A stretch of DNA of 64,000 bases from Cymbidium sinense (taxonomy: Eukaryota > Streptophyta > Magnoliopsida > Asparagales > Orchidaceae): positions 272,903,014 through 272,967,013 of the forward strand of contig CM038215.1 in the NCBI GenBank assembly GCA_021442155.1, given 5' to 3'. The notes under the pieces are model-generated. The model had not been told where the DNA came from and made no database searches. It was given only the letters and a program-made list of their open reading frames with translations. Made by a program: the position numbers and the translations under genes. Below, in pieces: positions 31,818-45,215 of this stretch. Every line of letters begins with the position of its first letter. The stretch's first letter is position 1.

Positions 31818-34800
31818 AGATTTCAAAGATAGGATTGTCAATAAATTGGCCATTTTGAGGAGATCAAGTGGGATTGATCGAGAAGAGGGAATTATTATGG
31901 AAGCTAAATGGAGATAAGTAGGGGATGCTCATGATGCTAAGAAACCAAGCGAGCATCCTAAACTATCCTATGGTTGGTCTTTATATTTTTAAAATTTAAG
32001 AGGAATTGTGTTTGAGTTGAATTTTTATTGGAAATCTAAGGCTTACAATTCCACAACACAAGATCATGGAAATGCCTATGAGGTGAGGATTTATGCTTGT
32101 AGCCGGCAAAGGGAAACAACAACCTTGGATCCTAAATCTATGGAGCTATGGTGAGGGCCAAAGCAAGACCTAAATCTAAGGCAAAAATGGGCATATGGTT
32201 TTCCTCCATGAGAGAGGATAAACCACCCGACTATTGGACTTACAACCACCTGGGGTGGCCACCAACTAACTCCTCCTATGATTTTAAATATATGTAGGAA
32301 AGTCATATGCTTTTGCAAGATAGCTAGGTTGTTGTTTATTTAAAAAAAGACTAAGTCCTTAAACATACTCTAAAAGAGACTAGATCATGTAGGGCATGAT
32401 TAATGACTTAAATCTAATGCAATTTTGTTAAGTTTTATTTTCATTTTGGACAATTTATTTGACACAAGCTATGGGATTCATATGCCTAATGCATGAGAAA
32501 TTGGGCCAAAATTAGCAAAGGAGGTGTGTTTCCACCATGGCTCTTAAAGGTCAAGCCATTCTGCAAAGGTGGAAGCCCACCATAAGCAAGAGTGAAGCAA
32601 GATGCTTTTATGCATGATGTGAGACATACAACATCCGCCTATAAGGGTTGCTAAATCTTTATCTTGATTTATAACCTAAGCTTTAGGTGAGGTTATGAGT
32701 TATTAATTTTAATTTTGAGTTGATTAATTGATATAAAATTTATTTTTCTAAGAGCCTAATCGATCGAGGCCATTCATCAAAGCAAGAAAGAAACTAGGAA
32801 AAATATGTCATCTTAATGCACAAGCTAAACAAACATCAAACAATTTTATAAAGCTAGTAAAAGAATATGAGGCCTTTATGGTCTCCACCACAAACCCTGA
32901 AAGGAAATGGGTAGCTACCCTTACACAACTCGGATTACAAATGAATTAATTACAATTTAGAAAGAATTCATGTTATGGGGGTCTTCATTCTTCATTCCTT
33001 CTTTTCTTCTTTTTCTTCTTTCTTTCTTTCTTCTTTCTTTCTTTTTCTCTTTCCTTCTTTGGTTGGTTGGGATGTGGTTGCTAAGGTTTTACATGGTGCA
33101 TAAGACATAGATGACCAATGTTCATCCTAATTCCCCCATAACATTCATTACAAATCTTAATTACAAAATTACATGAAAAAAGAAAAGTAAATCTAACTAA
33201 ACCTGTAAAACAGAGATTAGCTAAACATACCACATAATCCCAAGCATGTATATGAATAAATTGGACTTAGCACCCCACACATGAGTAACCAAGTCCACCT
33301 ATTCTAATTTGGATTATGCTTAGGGGTATAAGCAACCTACACAGCAAAAACATTTTATATTTCTTTATTACAATGCCCCTTAAGCATAATCCCCTGCAAA
33401 AAATAATGATTAAACTAAGATCATCCTATCATCAGTATGCACATACACCCTAACATCTAGACTAAAATATTACATCACAAAATAAAATTAGGCATCAAAC
33501 CATGCATTGCCATAACATAGAGCTAGAAATGGTGACTTAGCCTAATGTGTGTGCCATTTAAGGCTTGTGTGGCATGTCTTAGCTGGGATTTAAGGTTAGA
33601 ATATTTTAAGTGTGAAGGATTCAACTTAGAGGGTGGTTTCATTTAACTGATTTAGTTGATTTGTTAATTTTATTTGATGGTTTGATTTGATTTGAATGAA
33701 CCTACAATTAATTATTAAGTGTTGTAATGAGAGGAAAAAAAGAAAAGAACTTCTCTTTCCTCCTTACCTTAAGTAATTTCTAAGGTAGATTCATTAATGA
33801 TTTTTTTAGTGAATGTTTTATTATGTGTTTTAATTAATCCTAAGTTTATATTTGCTCTAAATAAACCTATTCAATAAGAAAGGCATCTTAGAATTAATTA
33901 AGGTGAATTACTATCACAAACACATAATTATTTATTTCTTTCCAACATGTGTATCATGCATATGAATAATCTTAAGCATATCTATACATGCAAATGCAAA
34001 CCTTAGCAAACTTTGATGATGAATGCTAAGAAATGTTGTTTAGGAAAATTTTGGATATTTCATGATGCATGATTTTTTTAGTAGAAAAGAGAGGGGTTCT
34101 TTTATCCATTTATCAAATGAACATTTACATGTATGAAAGACATAAGTGAGTATGGCACCATTGTTTTCTACACTAAGGGTATAAGGTACAAGACCTTCTT
34201 AGGGCTACTTAAAGCCTCGCAACCCTGGGATGTCCAGACTAATATACCACTTTTCTTAAATACATGTGCATGTGCAAAAAAAAAACAAATGGATGAAAAA
34301 TCATGCAAAAGGTTTATGTTTGTTTGTTTGATTTTGGTTGATTAATTTACATGTGCAATCTGAAGATCATTCTTAAGCTATACCATAGAAGTGTATAGGA
34401 ATGGATTTAGGCAAGTGTTATGTTCTTTGCAAATCCTATACAAACCTATGTTAAGAAAAGAGAAGAAAATCACATAACACATTTTATGGTACAATCACAT
34501 GCAAGCTTATAAGTATTTATAAGTAGCATACCTTCATTTATAATCTTTGATTCATAAGTTTTAAAATAATTTTGATTTAATAGTGATAATAGCCACACAT
34601 TTTCTTACTTTAGCCAAAACATGCAATTTGACATAAAGGAAACATTTCATTTATTTTGATTTTTCAAAAGATATGAATGCATGATTTCATATGGCATACA
34701 ACATTTTAGCATGTTTGGAAAGAAATAAAGTGATGTAAGCATATAACTTCATTCACCCTAATTAATTCCTAAAGATAATCTTATGAAATTAGATCATTTA

Positions 34801-36600
34801 AAGTGAATCAACATTTCATAAAGAGATTTTTATTTTTTTGTTTTGAATTTGATTTAGGAAATGTCAAAAGAGTTTGTTGGTCCTAACCCATTTCCCCCCT
34901 GTGTGAATTGATTTAGTTTAATTTTTAGAATAATTAGATTGATTTTATGTTTTTTTTAAATTAAGGAGTAGATTAAATTCATTAATTACCCCTTACCTAC
35001 ACGACTTTAACATAATTATTCAAACAATTGTGAGCCAACATATGATATGCAATCACATGGAATTTAAATCATCAATGCTCCTAAGAAAGAAAGGGGCCTA
35101 ATGCAATTGGCTCACAATTATTAATTAATTAAATTAAGGGTTTTCATTAAGTACTTTCATAATCTCCTCATACATGTGGGTTGGGTTTTAATTTCCTTAA
35201 GCTTTTGAACACCTAAAGATGTAACAGAAAGAGATTGATTAATTTTAGATTGGTTTTGAAAGTTTGATTAGATTAATTAAGTAGATTAGTAGTGGATTAA
35301 TCCAATTATGTTTCGATTAAGGAAGAAAGGGGTTTAATAACTTAGGAAAGTACCCCAAACTCATTCCATAAACTTTCTCTTCACTTAAACAATGCTTAAT
35401 TATCTTAATTAAGTGATTAAACCAGCTCACATGCTTAATTACTCTAATTACATTAAGAGGGTGATTAGGGATTCATTAATTGATTTCCTAATTAACTCAT
35501 TAATAAATTCCAAAGAAAATTAGGGAGGCAGAAGTCATCCACCTAAACATGTATGAGAAGTTTAGAATTGATTAATGAAATGATTAAGGAGTAATTAAGG
35601 TTATTAAGTTTCAATTAAACCCTGATTAAGGAAAATTCACTATTTAAAATCAGTTAGGAACAATTTTATTGAATTCCCCTCTGAATTATTTTAAAATGAA
35701 GTTAAGTTTGCATTTTTTTAGATTTTTTACATTTAATTATGAATTTATGAAGTCTCAGTGATTAATAAGTAATTAAATAACCTAATTATATAACTAATCT
35801 AATCGATCAATGCTACATTGACACCCGCTTTTCATGTGGCCTGATGGGATTGATTATTGAAGTTGTCACATTGGTTGCCATGTCAGTCGGCGGTGCTACA
35901 TGCTTTCCTCTGGGCCGTTTGATTAAGGATCCGATGGTCAAGATCAAACCCGTGGTTTTAAAGGATTAAATAAGCTGATCTACGTCGATTAATTAGGATT
36001 TTCCATCCAAAACACGTCGGATGGACGGTCCATGATTCATCCTCGCTTTGCTCATGGGAGATGAGACCGCCCATCCTCCATGGTTGATCCGAGCTCACTT
36101 GAGCTTGGATAAAGCTGAGATTCAACCCTAACCATCTAGAAGCAAGGAGAAGAACATTCAATGGTTGAATTTTAATGGGATTACAATTCGCTTCACAAAG
36201 GACCAAGGATTTTTCAACTTAAGCTCGATTTTGAGGCATACCTCATCGGAGGCTATCACAAGCAAAAGTTGAGGCGCTTCATCTAGTGGATGAAGGCTGA
36301 AGGTTTCAAGGTTCAATTTACAGTAGATCTTCCAATTGACCAAAGCTTGCTTCAATGGCTTGCAGCTTCAATGGAACTCCACCTTCTCGTGGCTTGGAGA
36401 CTTAGGAAAAGCTTTGGGTAAGCTCGACTTGGTGCCTTGATGGTGCTTGCAAGAGCAATTGGAGTTTGAGTGAGAATTGAGCAAAGAGGAAATCTCCCTC
36501 ACCTCCCCTATTTTAGCTTTGAAAAATCCATGAAGAAATTGGAATGAGCTTAGAATGCTTGGGGAAACTTGGAGAAGCTTGCTTTGATCCTCTGAGCTCA
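31440..36600 (-). mobile_element. Probable 5' LTR region of copy 2 and AT-rich flank
   Basis: Sequence right of the primer-binding site should be LTR. No second LTR is in the window to compare with, so the outer end cannot be fixed. The stretch 31440-35800 is AT-rich with no supported gene. It includes a perfect 10-bp hairpin (31757-31781), one arm of a 22-bp inverted repeat (31796-31817) and a pyrimidine tract. 35800-36600 is less AT-rich, with phrases such as ggccgtttgattaaggatcc and gtcggatggacggtcc. Short frames in this stretch show no recognised domain. Confidence 0.4.
32985..33062 (+). repeat. Pyrimidine microsatellite (CTTT/TTC)
   Basis: An unbroken C/T tract of ttcttctttctttctttctt type, about 70 bp long, lies in otherwise AT-rich sequence. 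It is a simple repeat with no gene link visible. Confidence 0.85.
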
Positions 36601-36649
36601 ATCAATGCAAGGAACTTGGTTTGAGTGGAAATGAGGGGAGTATATCTTC

Positions 36650-38800
36650 CCTACTTGGATCGATGGTCAAGCTTGCCTTGCTATTTTGATCAAATTGAGG
36701 ACATTAATGGGTTGTTTTGGTTGTTTGGAGTGCCATGTGCTTTGATTTTGTAAGAGTGGAAGTGTGAGGTGCACATGTGTTAAATGAGTGTGGAAGGTGA
36801 TCCACATGGGGAATTTTGATTGTAGGGGTCGTTTGTCCTTGATGGGTCATGACCAAACCCATTGATCATGTGCACCACCTCCCTTGGTGTCCAAATGGTC
36901 CATTAGAGGAGGATGCCAAGTGGCCATGAAAGGAATTGACCAAATTTGAAGTGGATTTGTCATAAGTTACCCTTTGACCCAAGGTAAAATGGGTTGGGTT
37001 TGATTTTGAGATATATTTAGAATGATTGAAAAATGGGTTATGCTAATTTTCAATGAATTTGGTGTTGATTTGATATGATTTGGCTCAAGTTGGCCATTTA
37101 GGTCAAAATGGTTCAACTTGGATGAAGTTTACCAATTGGTAAAATTGGGTCAAATCATGGATTAGGTCAAGTTTAAATGATCATTTGTAATGATTTGGTA
37201 TCATTATTTTCGTTCAATTTGATTTATATTTGGTTCTCGTTCATTTGAGTTCACTTAGGTCAAATGGGTCAAGTTGACCAATTTGACCCACTTGACCAAA
37301 TTGTTAGGTCATGGATTGGTTTAGGCTTGGTTGATCATTTGAAATGTTTTGCAAGCTTTAGTTTCAATCAATTTTGATTTGGTTAAGTTTCAAGTTTATT
37401 TGACCTTTAGTCAAGTTGGGTTCATGGTCAATTGGGCTAGGGTTGGGTTTAGTTGGCCAATTGTGGCTTTGGTCAAGTTCAACAAGTGATTTAGAATGAA
37501 TTTGACCCATTGATTGCAATCAATTTTTCTTAGATCAAGATTTGACCATTATTGAAATTTTAGGTCAACTTGGGTCAAGTGGCCAATTTGGCTAGGTTTG
37601 GCTCAAATGATGACTTGGTCAAGTTCAATCATTGATCATGAATTAGTTTAGATCAATGGTTTCAATCAATTTAGCCTATGGTGGATTTTGGCTAGTTTTG
37701 GTTTCATTTAGGTTAGGTGTTGACTTGGTCAAAAGCAAGGCTTGCCTTGGTTTGACCCAAAATGAGTGATTGATTATCCTATGATGATTGTTTCTCATAA
37801 TGTGAGGCATAGATGGGCTTAATTCAATCCAATTTTGGTAGAATTATAATTTGGCTCAAAAAGGTGTTTTAGGTCACTTTAGGTCAACTTAGCCTAAGTC
37901 ATTGACTTGATCAAGGCTTGATTCAAGTTTGATTGAACTCACATATAGACTTATGATTGAAATATAAATCCATTTGCAAGTGATTTGGAGTCAAATGGGT
38001 TTTGATTTATTTGATAATTTCAAGATCAAAATGGTGAACATGGATTTGATTTGTTTGATTTGATTTGATTTGATGATTGAAGTATATGATTGAATTTGGT
38101 TGATTAAGGATTGATTGTTTGGAGAAGAAATCCAAAGGTTTAAATTGATTTGAGTTTGATTTGGCTAAGTTCAAGAATTTGACTTGAAAGAGTTTAGGTT
38201 GGATTTTGATTGAGTTTGGATTTGTGTTTTGAATTTGGTTTTGTTATTTGAATTTATATTTCATTTATATTTGTGAATATAAATGAGAATATAAATGGGT
38301 TATGAAAAATCTTTGAATTTGAAGTGATTTGAATTTGATTTGGTTAAGTCCATAAGATGAAATCAAAATGGCTTAGGAAAGATTTTGGATTTAGAATTGA
38401 TCATGGATTTCAATTACTTCGAATTGATTCATGGTTTGGATTCTGGAATTGATCTAAATTTGAGAAAATCAATTAAGTTGGAATTGATTTAAGATTTGAT
38501 TTGGAATTGATTTGAATTTGGAGTTGATTTGAATTTGAGGTTGATTTGGATTTGAAGTTGATTTGAATTTGGAGTTGATTGAATTTGGAGTTGATTTGAA
38601 AGAAGTAAGTATGGATTTGGTTTAAGCTATAAAGTTTTCCTAACACCCTAAGGCATAACCGCTTATGGCTAACTCTTCTAAGTCTTGGTTAGGTTAAGTG
38701 TTCACCTAATCACTATAAGTGTCTTAAGACTAAGGAACTCTTAATGTCTAAGAAGAGTCCTATGTCTAATATGAAGAAGTTGAAAGCTCATTCCAAAAGT
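36650..38800 (+). repeat. GGTCAA/TTGACC-rich dispersed repeat, copy I
   Basis: Dense, irregular repetition of ggtcaa, ttgacc and gatttgaatttg words. The 3' end (38500-38600) is a 20-21 bp tandem of ggagttgatttgaatttg. The last 180 bp (38640-38815, with ggttaggttaagtgttcacc and ccaaaagtgaggtcaa) match 54480-54650. The same repeat appears at 53105-54650 in the same orientation. No coding frame is seen. It could be an LTR or UTR of another retroelement, but this is not proven. Confidence 0.65.
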
Positions 38801-39049
38801 GAGGTCAACAGAAAGAAAGAACTTCCTTTGGTCCGTCTGATACCAAGATCCACCTACAAGACTATCATAACCTATAAAAGAAATCTACAACATACTTTTG
38901 AATGGATGAGTACAATTAAGCAAGCATAAAAAGTAAGAGCAAATAAAAAGAGTATTGTAAAGAAAAGGGTCAGGGTCATCTCAAGGAGCAACACTATATG
39001 TAATCATCCAAACTTCAGGAGAAAGGTTACAATTACATATAGCACTACC

Positions 39050-40600
39050 AGCCAAAAAAAGAGGAAAACATCAAGGCCATTATAGCCACCATACCGTGTA
39101 TCCCATCATCCAAAGTTTGTCATCCAGTAAGGCTACAAAATCCTCCAAACAACAAACATAACAACCAACCACCAAGCCATCAGAACAACCAAGCCCAATA
39201 AGGAAGATAATCAACCAACCATCAAGGATAGCAGCAATACAATAGGAGCACCACCAAAGCCACCACAAAAAAGGAATAACAAAATCAAAAGGAGCAAGCA
39301 TTATGATAGGGGTAACAACACAAAACAGTCAAACAAAAGCAAAAAAGAAAAACACAAGTGCTCATATCCTCCACCAACAAAGCAAAAAATAGCCAAGAAA
39401 AAAACACCCAAATAGAAAAGGGGTCATTGCTACCAAAGAGAGAAAAACAAAGTAGAGGAAACCAAAATATAGGACATGAAAAGAACACTAGCAGATTCCT
39501 AACAATCACCAAAAGAGGAAAAGCCAAAATAACCAACCACCAACCAACCAGATAGCCAATACAACCAACCAAACTAGCCAACATATCCTCCTAACAACCA
39601 CCACAACAACAAAAGACTCAAGTCAGTGTAAAGACCAACAACAGTCATCAAGCCAAAATCACCCAAGATAACTAGGGAAAGGGTAGAAGCAAACAACAGC
39701 CACCAAACTAAACTAAGGCAAAAAAATATATGATCCAGGTACATAGAACAACCAGCCAAAGAGAAAAGGTACAAAGCCCAGTAAGATAGACTTCAAGCCA
39801 ACCAACAGGAACAACATCAATAAAGGCACCTAACCAAGCCACCAACACTCAAGGCCAACTAATAGCCATAAAATAGCCTTCAACCAGCCAAGAAAGGAGG
39901 GCCAATACAAGAGGAGGTCAAAACCATAACCAAAAGAAATAAAACAAAATCAGCTAAACCAACCACCAAGCCCCAATCAACAAAATAGAGAAAATAATAG
40001 CCAACCAACAACCTCCACCATGATAAAATCAAGATAGAGATAAACCACCAACAGCTCCCCACATCAATCACCAATAGAAAATTAAAAAAATAGCCAAAAT
40101 AGCCAGCCATCCAACCAAGCCAACCAGCCAAAACTACCAGCCAACCCAACCGGCCAGCAAAGCCACCCTTTCAACCACCACAATAGCAGATCCAACTCAT
40201 GTAAGTTAGAAAGCAGGCCATAAAAGAGGAAAAACCCATATAGAAAGAAAAACCTACAACAACCATAGCCACAACCCAAAAGGAGGATATAAAAAATTGC
40301 CCAGGAAAAATTCTGGTAAACACCCAGCCAAATAGACAGAAGCTACCAAGCTAAAAAAAGCTAAACAACCCAGGCTACACTTATAATAACCACCATGTAG
40401 CAAAAACTAGGCCAATCCAAAAGTAAGAGATCAAAAATATAACCTAGCTCAGGCCAAAGAGAGAAAATAAGTAGATAACTAGAACCCAAAGAGGGTTTAA
40501 AGGGCAACCAAAAGTAAAAGATCATAAAAGCTAACAATAAAAAAGCAAGCCAAGAATTTATAACTGAGAAAAGGTTAACCATTATTATCTAGATTAACCA
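39050..40600 (-). repeat. T/G-rich low-complexity tail of the LINE
   Basis: The plus strand is A/C-rich with endless ccaaccaaccagcc-type words; the minus strand is tggttggctgg-like. Frames here are hydrophobic Trp/Leu/Phe-rich artefacts. The block follows directly on the RNase H remnant of the LINE and may be its 3' UTR or an expanded simple repeat. Confidence 0.6.
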
Positions 40601-41250
40601 AACCTCTTAATAGTTTAGGCAAAGTTTGGTTGTCAAATAAAGTGAACTCGCTAAGTTGGCACAAAGTTAGCTAAGTAATCAGCATAAGCATTAGCTTCAT
40701 GAAGGATGTGGGAAATTTTAAAGCAAACTTGAGAAAGAAGATTTTTAGTATGATTAAGAAGATAAAATAATTTAACATTCCCATTTCTATTGGAATTAAG
40801 CATGTTAAGAAGCACGAGAGCATCCACTTCAATCTAGACATTGAGGAAACCTCTATTCAAACAAATTTCAATAGATTTATTATTAGCCATAAGCTCAACA
40901 AAAATAACATAATAGGCTTTGAGAGGATAGAAAAAGCACAAATGACATAACCTTTAAAATCCCTAAAGATGCCACCACAACCATATTTATTGGAAGCAAC
41001 AAACCATAAGTATTCACTTTAATCAAATTTTCTTTAGGTTTGATCCAATGGATAATCCTAACACTTTTATAAAAGTCAAACTCAAAGTGAATGATACCCA
41101 ATTTTTAGCCACAAATTTATAACCTCTAAAATGAATATTACTAATAAGATTGACATTAAAAAAAGCATGAATTTTTTCTTTAGTTCTAGCCAAGATCCTT
41201 TTATGGTTCATAGGAATACCATGATATTTAGAATCATTTCTATATCAATT
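40600..41250 (-). pseudogene. LINE RNase H remnant
   Basis: The minus strand reads IIHWIKPKENLIKVNTYG, matching the start of plant LINE RNase H (W..P.....K+NTDG), with the catalytic Asp changed to Tyr in this frame. After a frameshift, words like GCGGIFRDFKGYV follow, then a C-terminal EANTYADYLAN-like segment near 40670-40700. It would remove RNA during target-primed reverse transcription. It is broken by frameshifts. Confidence 0.65.
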
Positions 41251-42123
41251 AAAACTTTGATATGACCTTTCACTGTATTCTTGAAATAGACTTCAAGAAG
41301 TTGATATAAAGAAAGAGAACCCTAAAAATAGTTGGTATTAAATAAATCATCATCCAAAACCATAATTTAGAAGCAATAGCACCATTGATAAAACATAATT
41401 TACATTTTCAATATGAAAGCAACAAGCACTTTGAAGGTAAGTAAAACCATTTAGTCCAGAGCAAAGAGTCCACCGACTAAAGTTATTCAAAATCCTCCAA
41501 GCTAAAATTGAATAGAAATGGGAATGATATTTTTCCAAAGTTTAATAAAACATTAGAGGGTTTTGTTTATCTCTAATAAAATTCCAAACCTCTTTAAGAA
41601 CAAAGTCACCATTATAAGAAAGCTTAAAAAGAATTTGGTCACTTTGTTAAAAGAAATTGGGATATTTCTAAAGTTGTCAAAAGAGAAATAGGGATATACT
41701 CAAGTTTGCTTTTATTCCAATTGTTATTAAGCCAAAAGGAATTAACTTTGATAGTAGCAGCAGAGTGGGTAGATAAAAGGGTGTCAATAGAGTCGTTGCC
41801 AATCCAGTTGTCTTGCCAAAAAAAGGAAGAACTCGATGAAATACCCCAAGATATTAATGATTCAACAACCCATTTAATGGAGAAAAACCTTTTCCAAACT
41901 GGAGAGTCACCAACTTAATAAGCATAGCTAAGGGGGTGTTTACCTTGGCAATATTTTTCCATCATATTATTAGCCCAAAGGCTATCATTCTTTCTAAAAT
42001 TCCACCAGAGCTTATGAGAGAAGGCAAAGTGATAGCTTCACTAATAGCTTACAACCAAGAGCACCTTCTCCCAAAGGACCACAACATTTATGCCAAGATG
42101 TCCAATGCATTCTTTTGGTAGAA
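41250..42123 (-). pseudogene. LINE RT C-terminal and zinc-ribbon region remnant
   Basis: Minus-strand words near 41940-42120 include KRMHWTSWHKCCGPLGEGAL and then FSHKLWWNFRKNDSLW. They match the plant LINE pattern K+IHW.SW...C.P..EGGLG followed by WW.F......LW. The rest is A/T-rich with stops. It connects the RT remnant on its right to the RNase H remnant on its left. Confidence 0.65.
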
Positions 42124-43650
42124 TTATTGGAGCCCCAAAAAATTTGTTAAACCGATCAATTCGATAAGTGTAGTATTAGTGGGGATAATAGTTTGAATAA
42201 AATAAAGAGGCATTGAGTTGAGAGTGCTTTTAAGAATAGTGAGCCTACCACCAAAGGAAAGTAAATGGAATTCCCAAACAGAAATTTTTTTTGATATTTT
42301 TTGAATTAACTCATCAAAGAGATGGGAATGTTTCGGGCCTTTAAAGAGTTGAACATTGAAGTACTTAAGAGGTAAGTGTTGATGTTTACAATTAGTGATA
42401 TGTAGGATTTGGTTGATTTTATTATTAGAGATACTAGATGAAGTGATAAAATAGCTTTTATTATCATTGATAGAAAGGCCACTTTCTCTACCAAATTTAT
42501 TTAAAAAATTACTATAGATGCTTGATGTGATGAATAGAAGCATTGAAAAAAATAATGAAATCATCCGAAAACTTAAATGAAAAATAAGAAGACCACCAAG
42601 TGTTTTGTAGTACATACTGATTGTTTAAGAATAAATCATTGATTCTCCTAGATAAGTACTCAACAACAATAATAAATAAAGTAGGAGATAAAGGATCCCC
42701 TTATTGTAAGCCATGGGAAGAGGGATAGAAACCCAAGGCTTATCAATTAAGCAAACTAAAAAACTAGGCATTATTAATACAATTTTTAATAAAATAAATA
42801 AATTTATCAGAAAATCTAAATGAATTTAGAATATAAAAAATGAAATCCCAAGAGATGTTATCAAAGGCTTTGGTAATATCTAATTTAGAAAGATTGTTGC
42901 CACCTCTAGTTTTGGCATCAAGATCAAGTATTAATTCTTGGTCAAGTAAAATATTGTCAAAAATGGATCTACCTCTAGCAAAACTAGTTTGGTTGAGAGA
43001 GATAATTCTACTAAGTAAATGACTAAGTCTGTTAGTAAGAATTTTGAAATCGCCTTATTGAAGAAGGCACAAAAGACTAATAGGTCCAAATCACCCAATA
43101 GTCTAGATTATCTTTCTTAGGTATGAGGATAATAGAAGTACTAGAAAAATATCTAGGAAAATAATTACCATTAAAAAAAATCAATCACAGCCACAATAAA
43201 ATCATTTTAAATGATAAATCAACATTTTTGAAAACATTGAGTAGTGAAACCCTCCAGACCAGCAATAGAATCTATGTTCATACTATTAGAACTTTGAAGA
43301 TTTCATCTTCATTAGGTACAATGGTAAGAAAATCATTACCATCGTTAGTAATAAAAGAAGGAATCAAGTGCGATTAAGAAGTAGCTTCATAAGAGCAATT
43401 CTTATTAAGCATATTTCTAAAGTAATTAATAATTGATTACTTAATATCATTATTCTCCATAATCCAATCTCCATTGTCATTTTTAATTTTTTGAATATTA
43501 TTTAAAGCTCTCTTTTATTAACCAAAGCATGGAAATACTTAGTATTCTCACAATGCTATATGTTTACTTTAGCCTTTTGTTAATAAGACTCTTCCATATT
43601 TTGGAAGTTAATAAGTTTATCTTTTGCTCAGCCAAGTCAATCTTAGAACA
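42124..43650 (-). pseudogene. LINE reverse transcriptase remnant
   Basis: The minus frame 42124-42615 is open for 163 codons and, after a start in the wrong frame, reads GLSINDNKSYFITSSSISNN, PLKYFNVQLFKGPKHSHLFD and WEFHLLSFGGRLTILKSTL, a classic plant L1 RT C-terminal half. In another frame the catalytic box reads FSDD (normally FADD) near 42570. Upstream, KLDITKAFDNISWDFIF lies near 42830-42895. The EN-RT linker words NTKYFHALVNKRALNNIQ and then KIKNDNGDWIMEN lie near 43460-43550. The two Asp residues of the active site survive; frames do not. Confidence 0.82.
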
Positions 43651-44120
43651 CATAAAGATACTTCAAGATCACAAACTAATTTTTTCATATCTTTAATATT
43701 AGCAAAAAGGTTTTAAATTAATGTTTGTTCCTCCAGCCCAAATTCTTTTAAGTCTTTTAAGTTTAAACCAAAGTCTACTCATCCCCATAATCAAATTATC
43801 AAGATGAATAGTTCCAATTATGCCACAACATTAAAAAAATCATTATGATGAATCATGTTTGAAATCTAAAGGAGAGGGTTTTCTTAGTCTATTAGAATTA
43901 TCTATAATAAAAAACCAAAATAGCATGATCTCAGGTCTACTTAAATGTTCAACATGTAATAGGCCATTGAGACATCGATCCTTAATTTTATTAGCATGAA
44001 TAAGAGGCTCCAGAACTATAAGAAGAGAAATATTATGAATGTGACAAAGATTTCTAATATGATTATGAATAGAGAGGGCATCGATCCTCTAACATTCTGA
44101 ACAAGAAAATTAAACATAAG
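43650..44120 (-). pseudogene. LINE endonuclease remnant
   Basis: The minus strand from about 44115 reads NFLVQNVRG, then (next frame) SIHNHIRNLCHIHNISLLIV followed by LEPLIHANKI. This fits the N-terminus of the plant LINE endonuclease (WNVRG...H+..LC..H......LEP...). The LEP Glu belongs to the catalytic set in this family. The middle of the domain is short, and it runs quickly into LWFKLKRLKRIW near 43750. An internal deletion is therefore likely. Confidence 0.6.
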
Positions 44121-45215
44121 GTAAATAAAAAAGGGGGGTTAAGCAAAGGTTAATTAAGAGAGGAGTGAGAGGTCGTAGTAGATCTAGTGTTTTTGGACAA
44201 TTTGGGAAGGAAATTTTTAACATTTTTTTCTTTTTAGCATGATAAGTTTGGAAGCCATTTTCTTTTCCCATAAAGTCATCATCATCCGAGTAAGATTTAG
44301 TAACATTGGTCATAGATTTAAGAGAAATCTCCAAGTGTTTGAGGTAGTTCACCTTCTAAATCCATATTTAGTTGAAAAGTAGGATTAACATGAATATCAA
44401 GATTAGAAATGAGAGATGGTGACAATTTAGAACCATTTAAAGCACAAGTAGTAAAATCTAGATCATAAATGTTTTTAGCATGCTTGACATCATTTAAATC
44501 CTTATTAAAAGCTTTATTTTCATCGATCAAAGCCAAAGATAGATGCAGAATAAATCGGAAATAGAATCATCTTCAATAACTTAGAGAATTTATTACTCTC
44601 TGCATTAGAAATATTTAAATTCAAAGAAGAAATAAGAGGAAAATCTTCTTTCCCATTTTGAATATTGGCTAAATCCCTACCAACATTAGAAGCCAAAACA
44701 TGTTCGACAGGATTAACAATGATATCCAATTAATCAACCTCTATAGCAGCCTTCATACCATTCTTAGGATCCAAGGCCAATTTTTGAACATAAGTAGGAA
44801 TCATATTATGGGTAGAGATAATATTTTCTTTAGGTGGAATTTATTTTTTAAGTTGGGATGGAGAATAAAACATTTTGAATTGTCATGATAGTGTATTTAG
44901 TGTGGGAACAAAAAACTGGAAGTTTCTATAATTCAACCTTTTATGAATACCCATATTTTTAGAGCCAATCCAAACTTTCTTAGGTATTTTTAGTTATGTG
45001 TAATTCCACAAGGATCCAAGCCACGTAAGGGCGAGATCTCAAGGGTCTTGGTCGAAGTTGCAAAGGCGACCAAATAAACCAATAAAAAACACATGATGGT
45101 AACAAAATGAATCGCATATTAAGCAATACGTAACCGAACGAAGTACATCCCAAATGGGGCAATGCCACCAAGAGGGATTCAAAAATCTCCAAAGAACGAG
45201 AGAACACTTAGGGGA
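44121..45215 (-). pseudogene. LINE ORF1 (DUF4283-like) remnant, 5' truncated
   Basis: Near 44960-45040 the minus strand reads VAWILVELHITKN followed, in a shifted frame, by KKVWIGSKNMGIHKR. This resembles the DUF4283 ORF1 end in plant LINEs (ARV.VELD.TK..P..VWIG). Short frames at 44110-44729 continue without a recognised domain. ORF1 proteins bind the LINE RNA. The start of the domain is lost at the junction with the telomere-like array at about 45215-45220. Confidence 0.55.

Larger units (their letters stand above)
38930..45215 (-). mobile_element. L1-type LINE remnant
   Basis: Read on the minus strand from right to left: a DUF4283-like ORF1 end, ORF1 remainder, endonuclease start, EN-RT linker, RT, zinc-ribbon region, RNase H and a T/G-rich tail. 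This is the layout of plant L1-clade LINEs with a C-terminal RNase H. The 5' end is cut at about 45215, where telomere-like repeat begins. Many stops and frameshifts are present. No poly(A) tail (poly-T on +) is visible at the left edge, so the 3' boundary is approximate. Confidence 0.8.

Noticed and set aside
39080..40582. Series of hydrophobic Trp/Leu/Phe-rich minus-strand ORFs that look like membrane proteins
   Set aside because: They come from TGG/TTTGG low-complexity DNA and are open in more than one frame; no domain or start context supports them.
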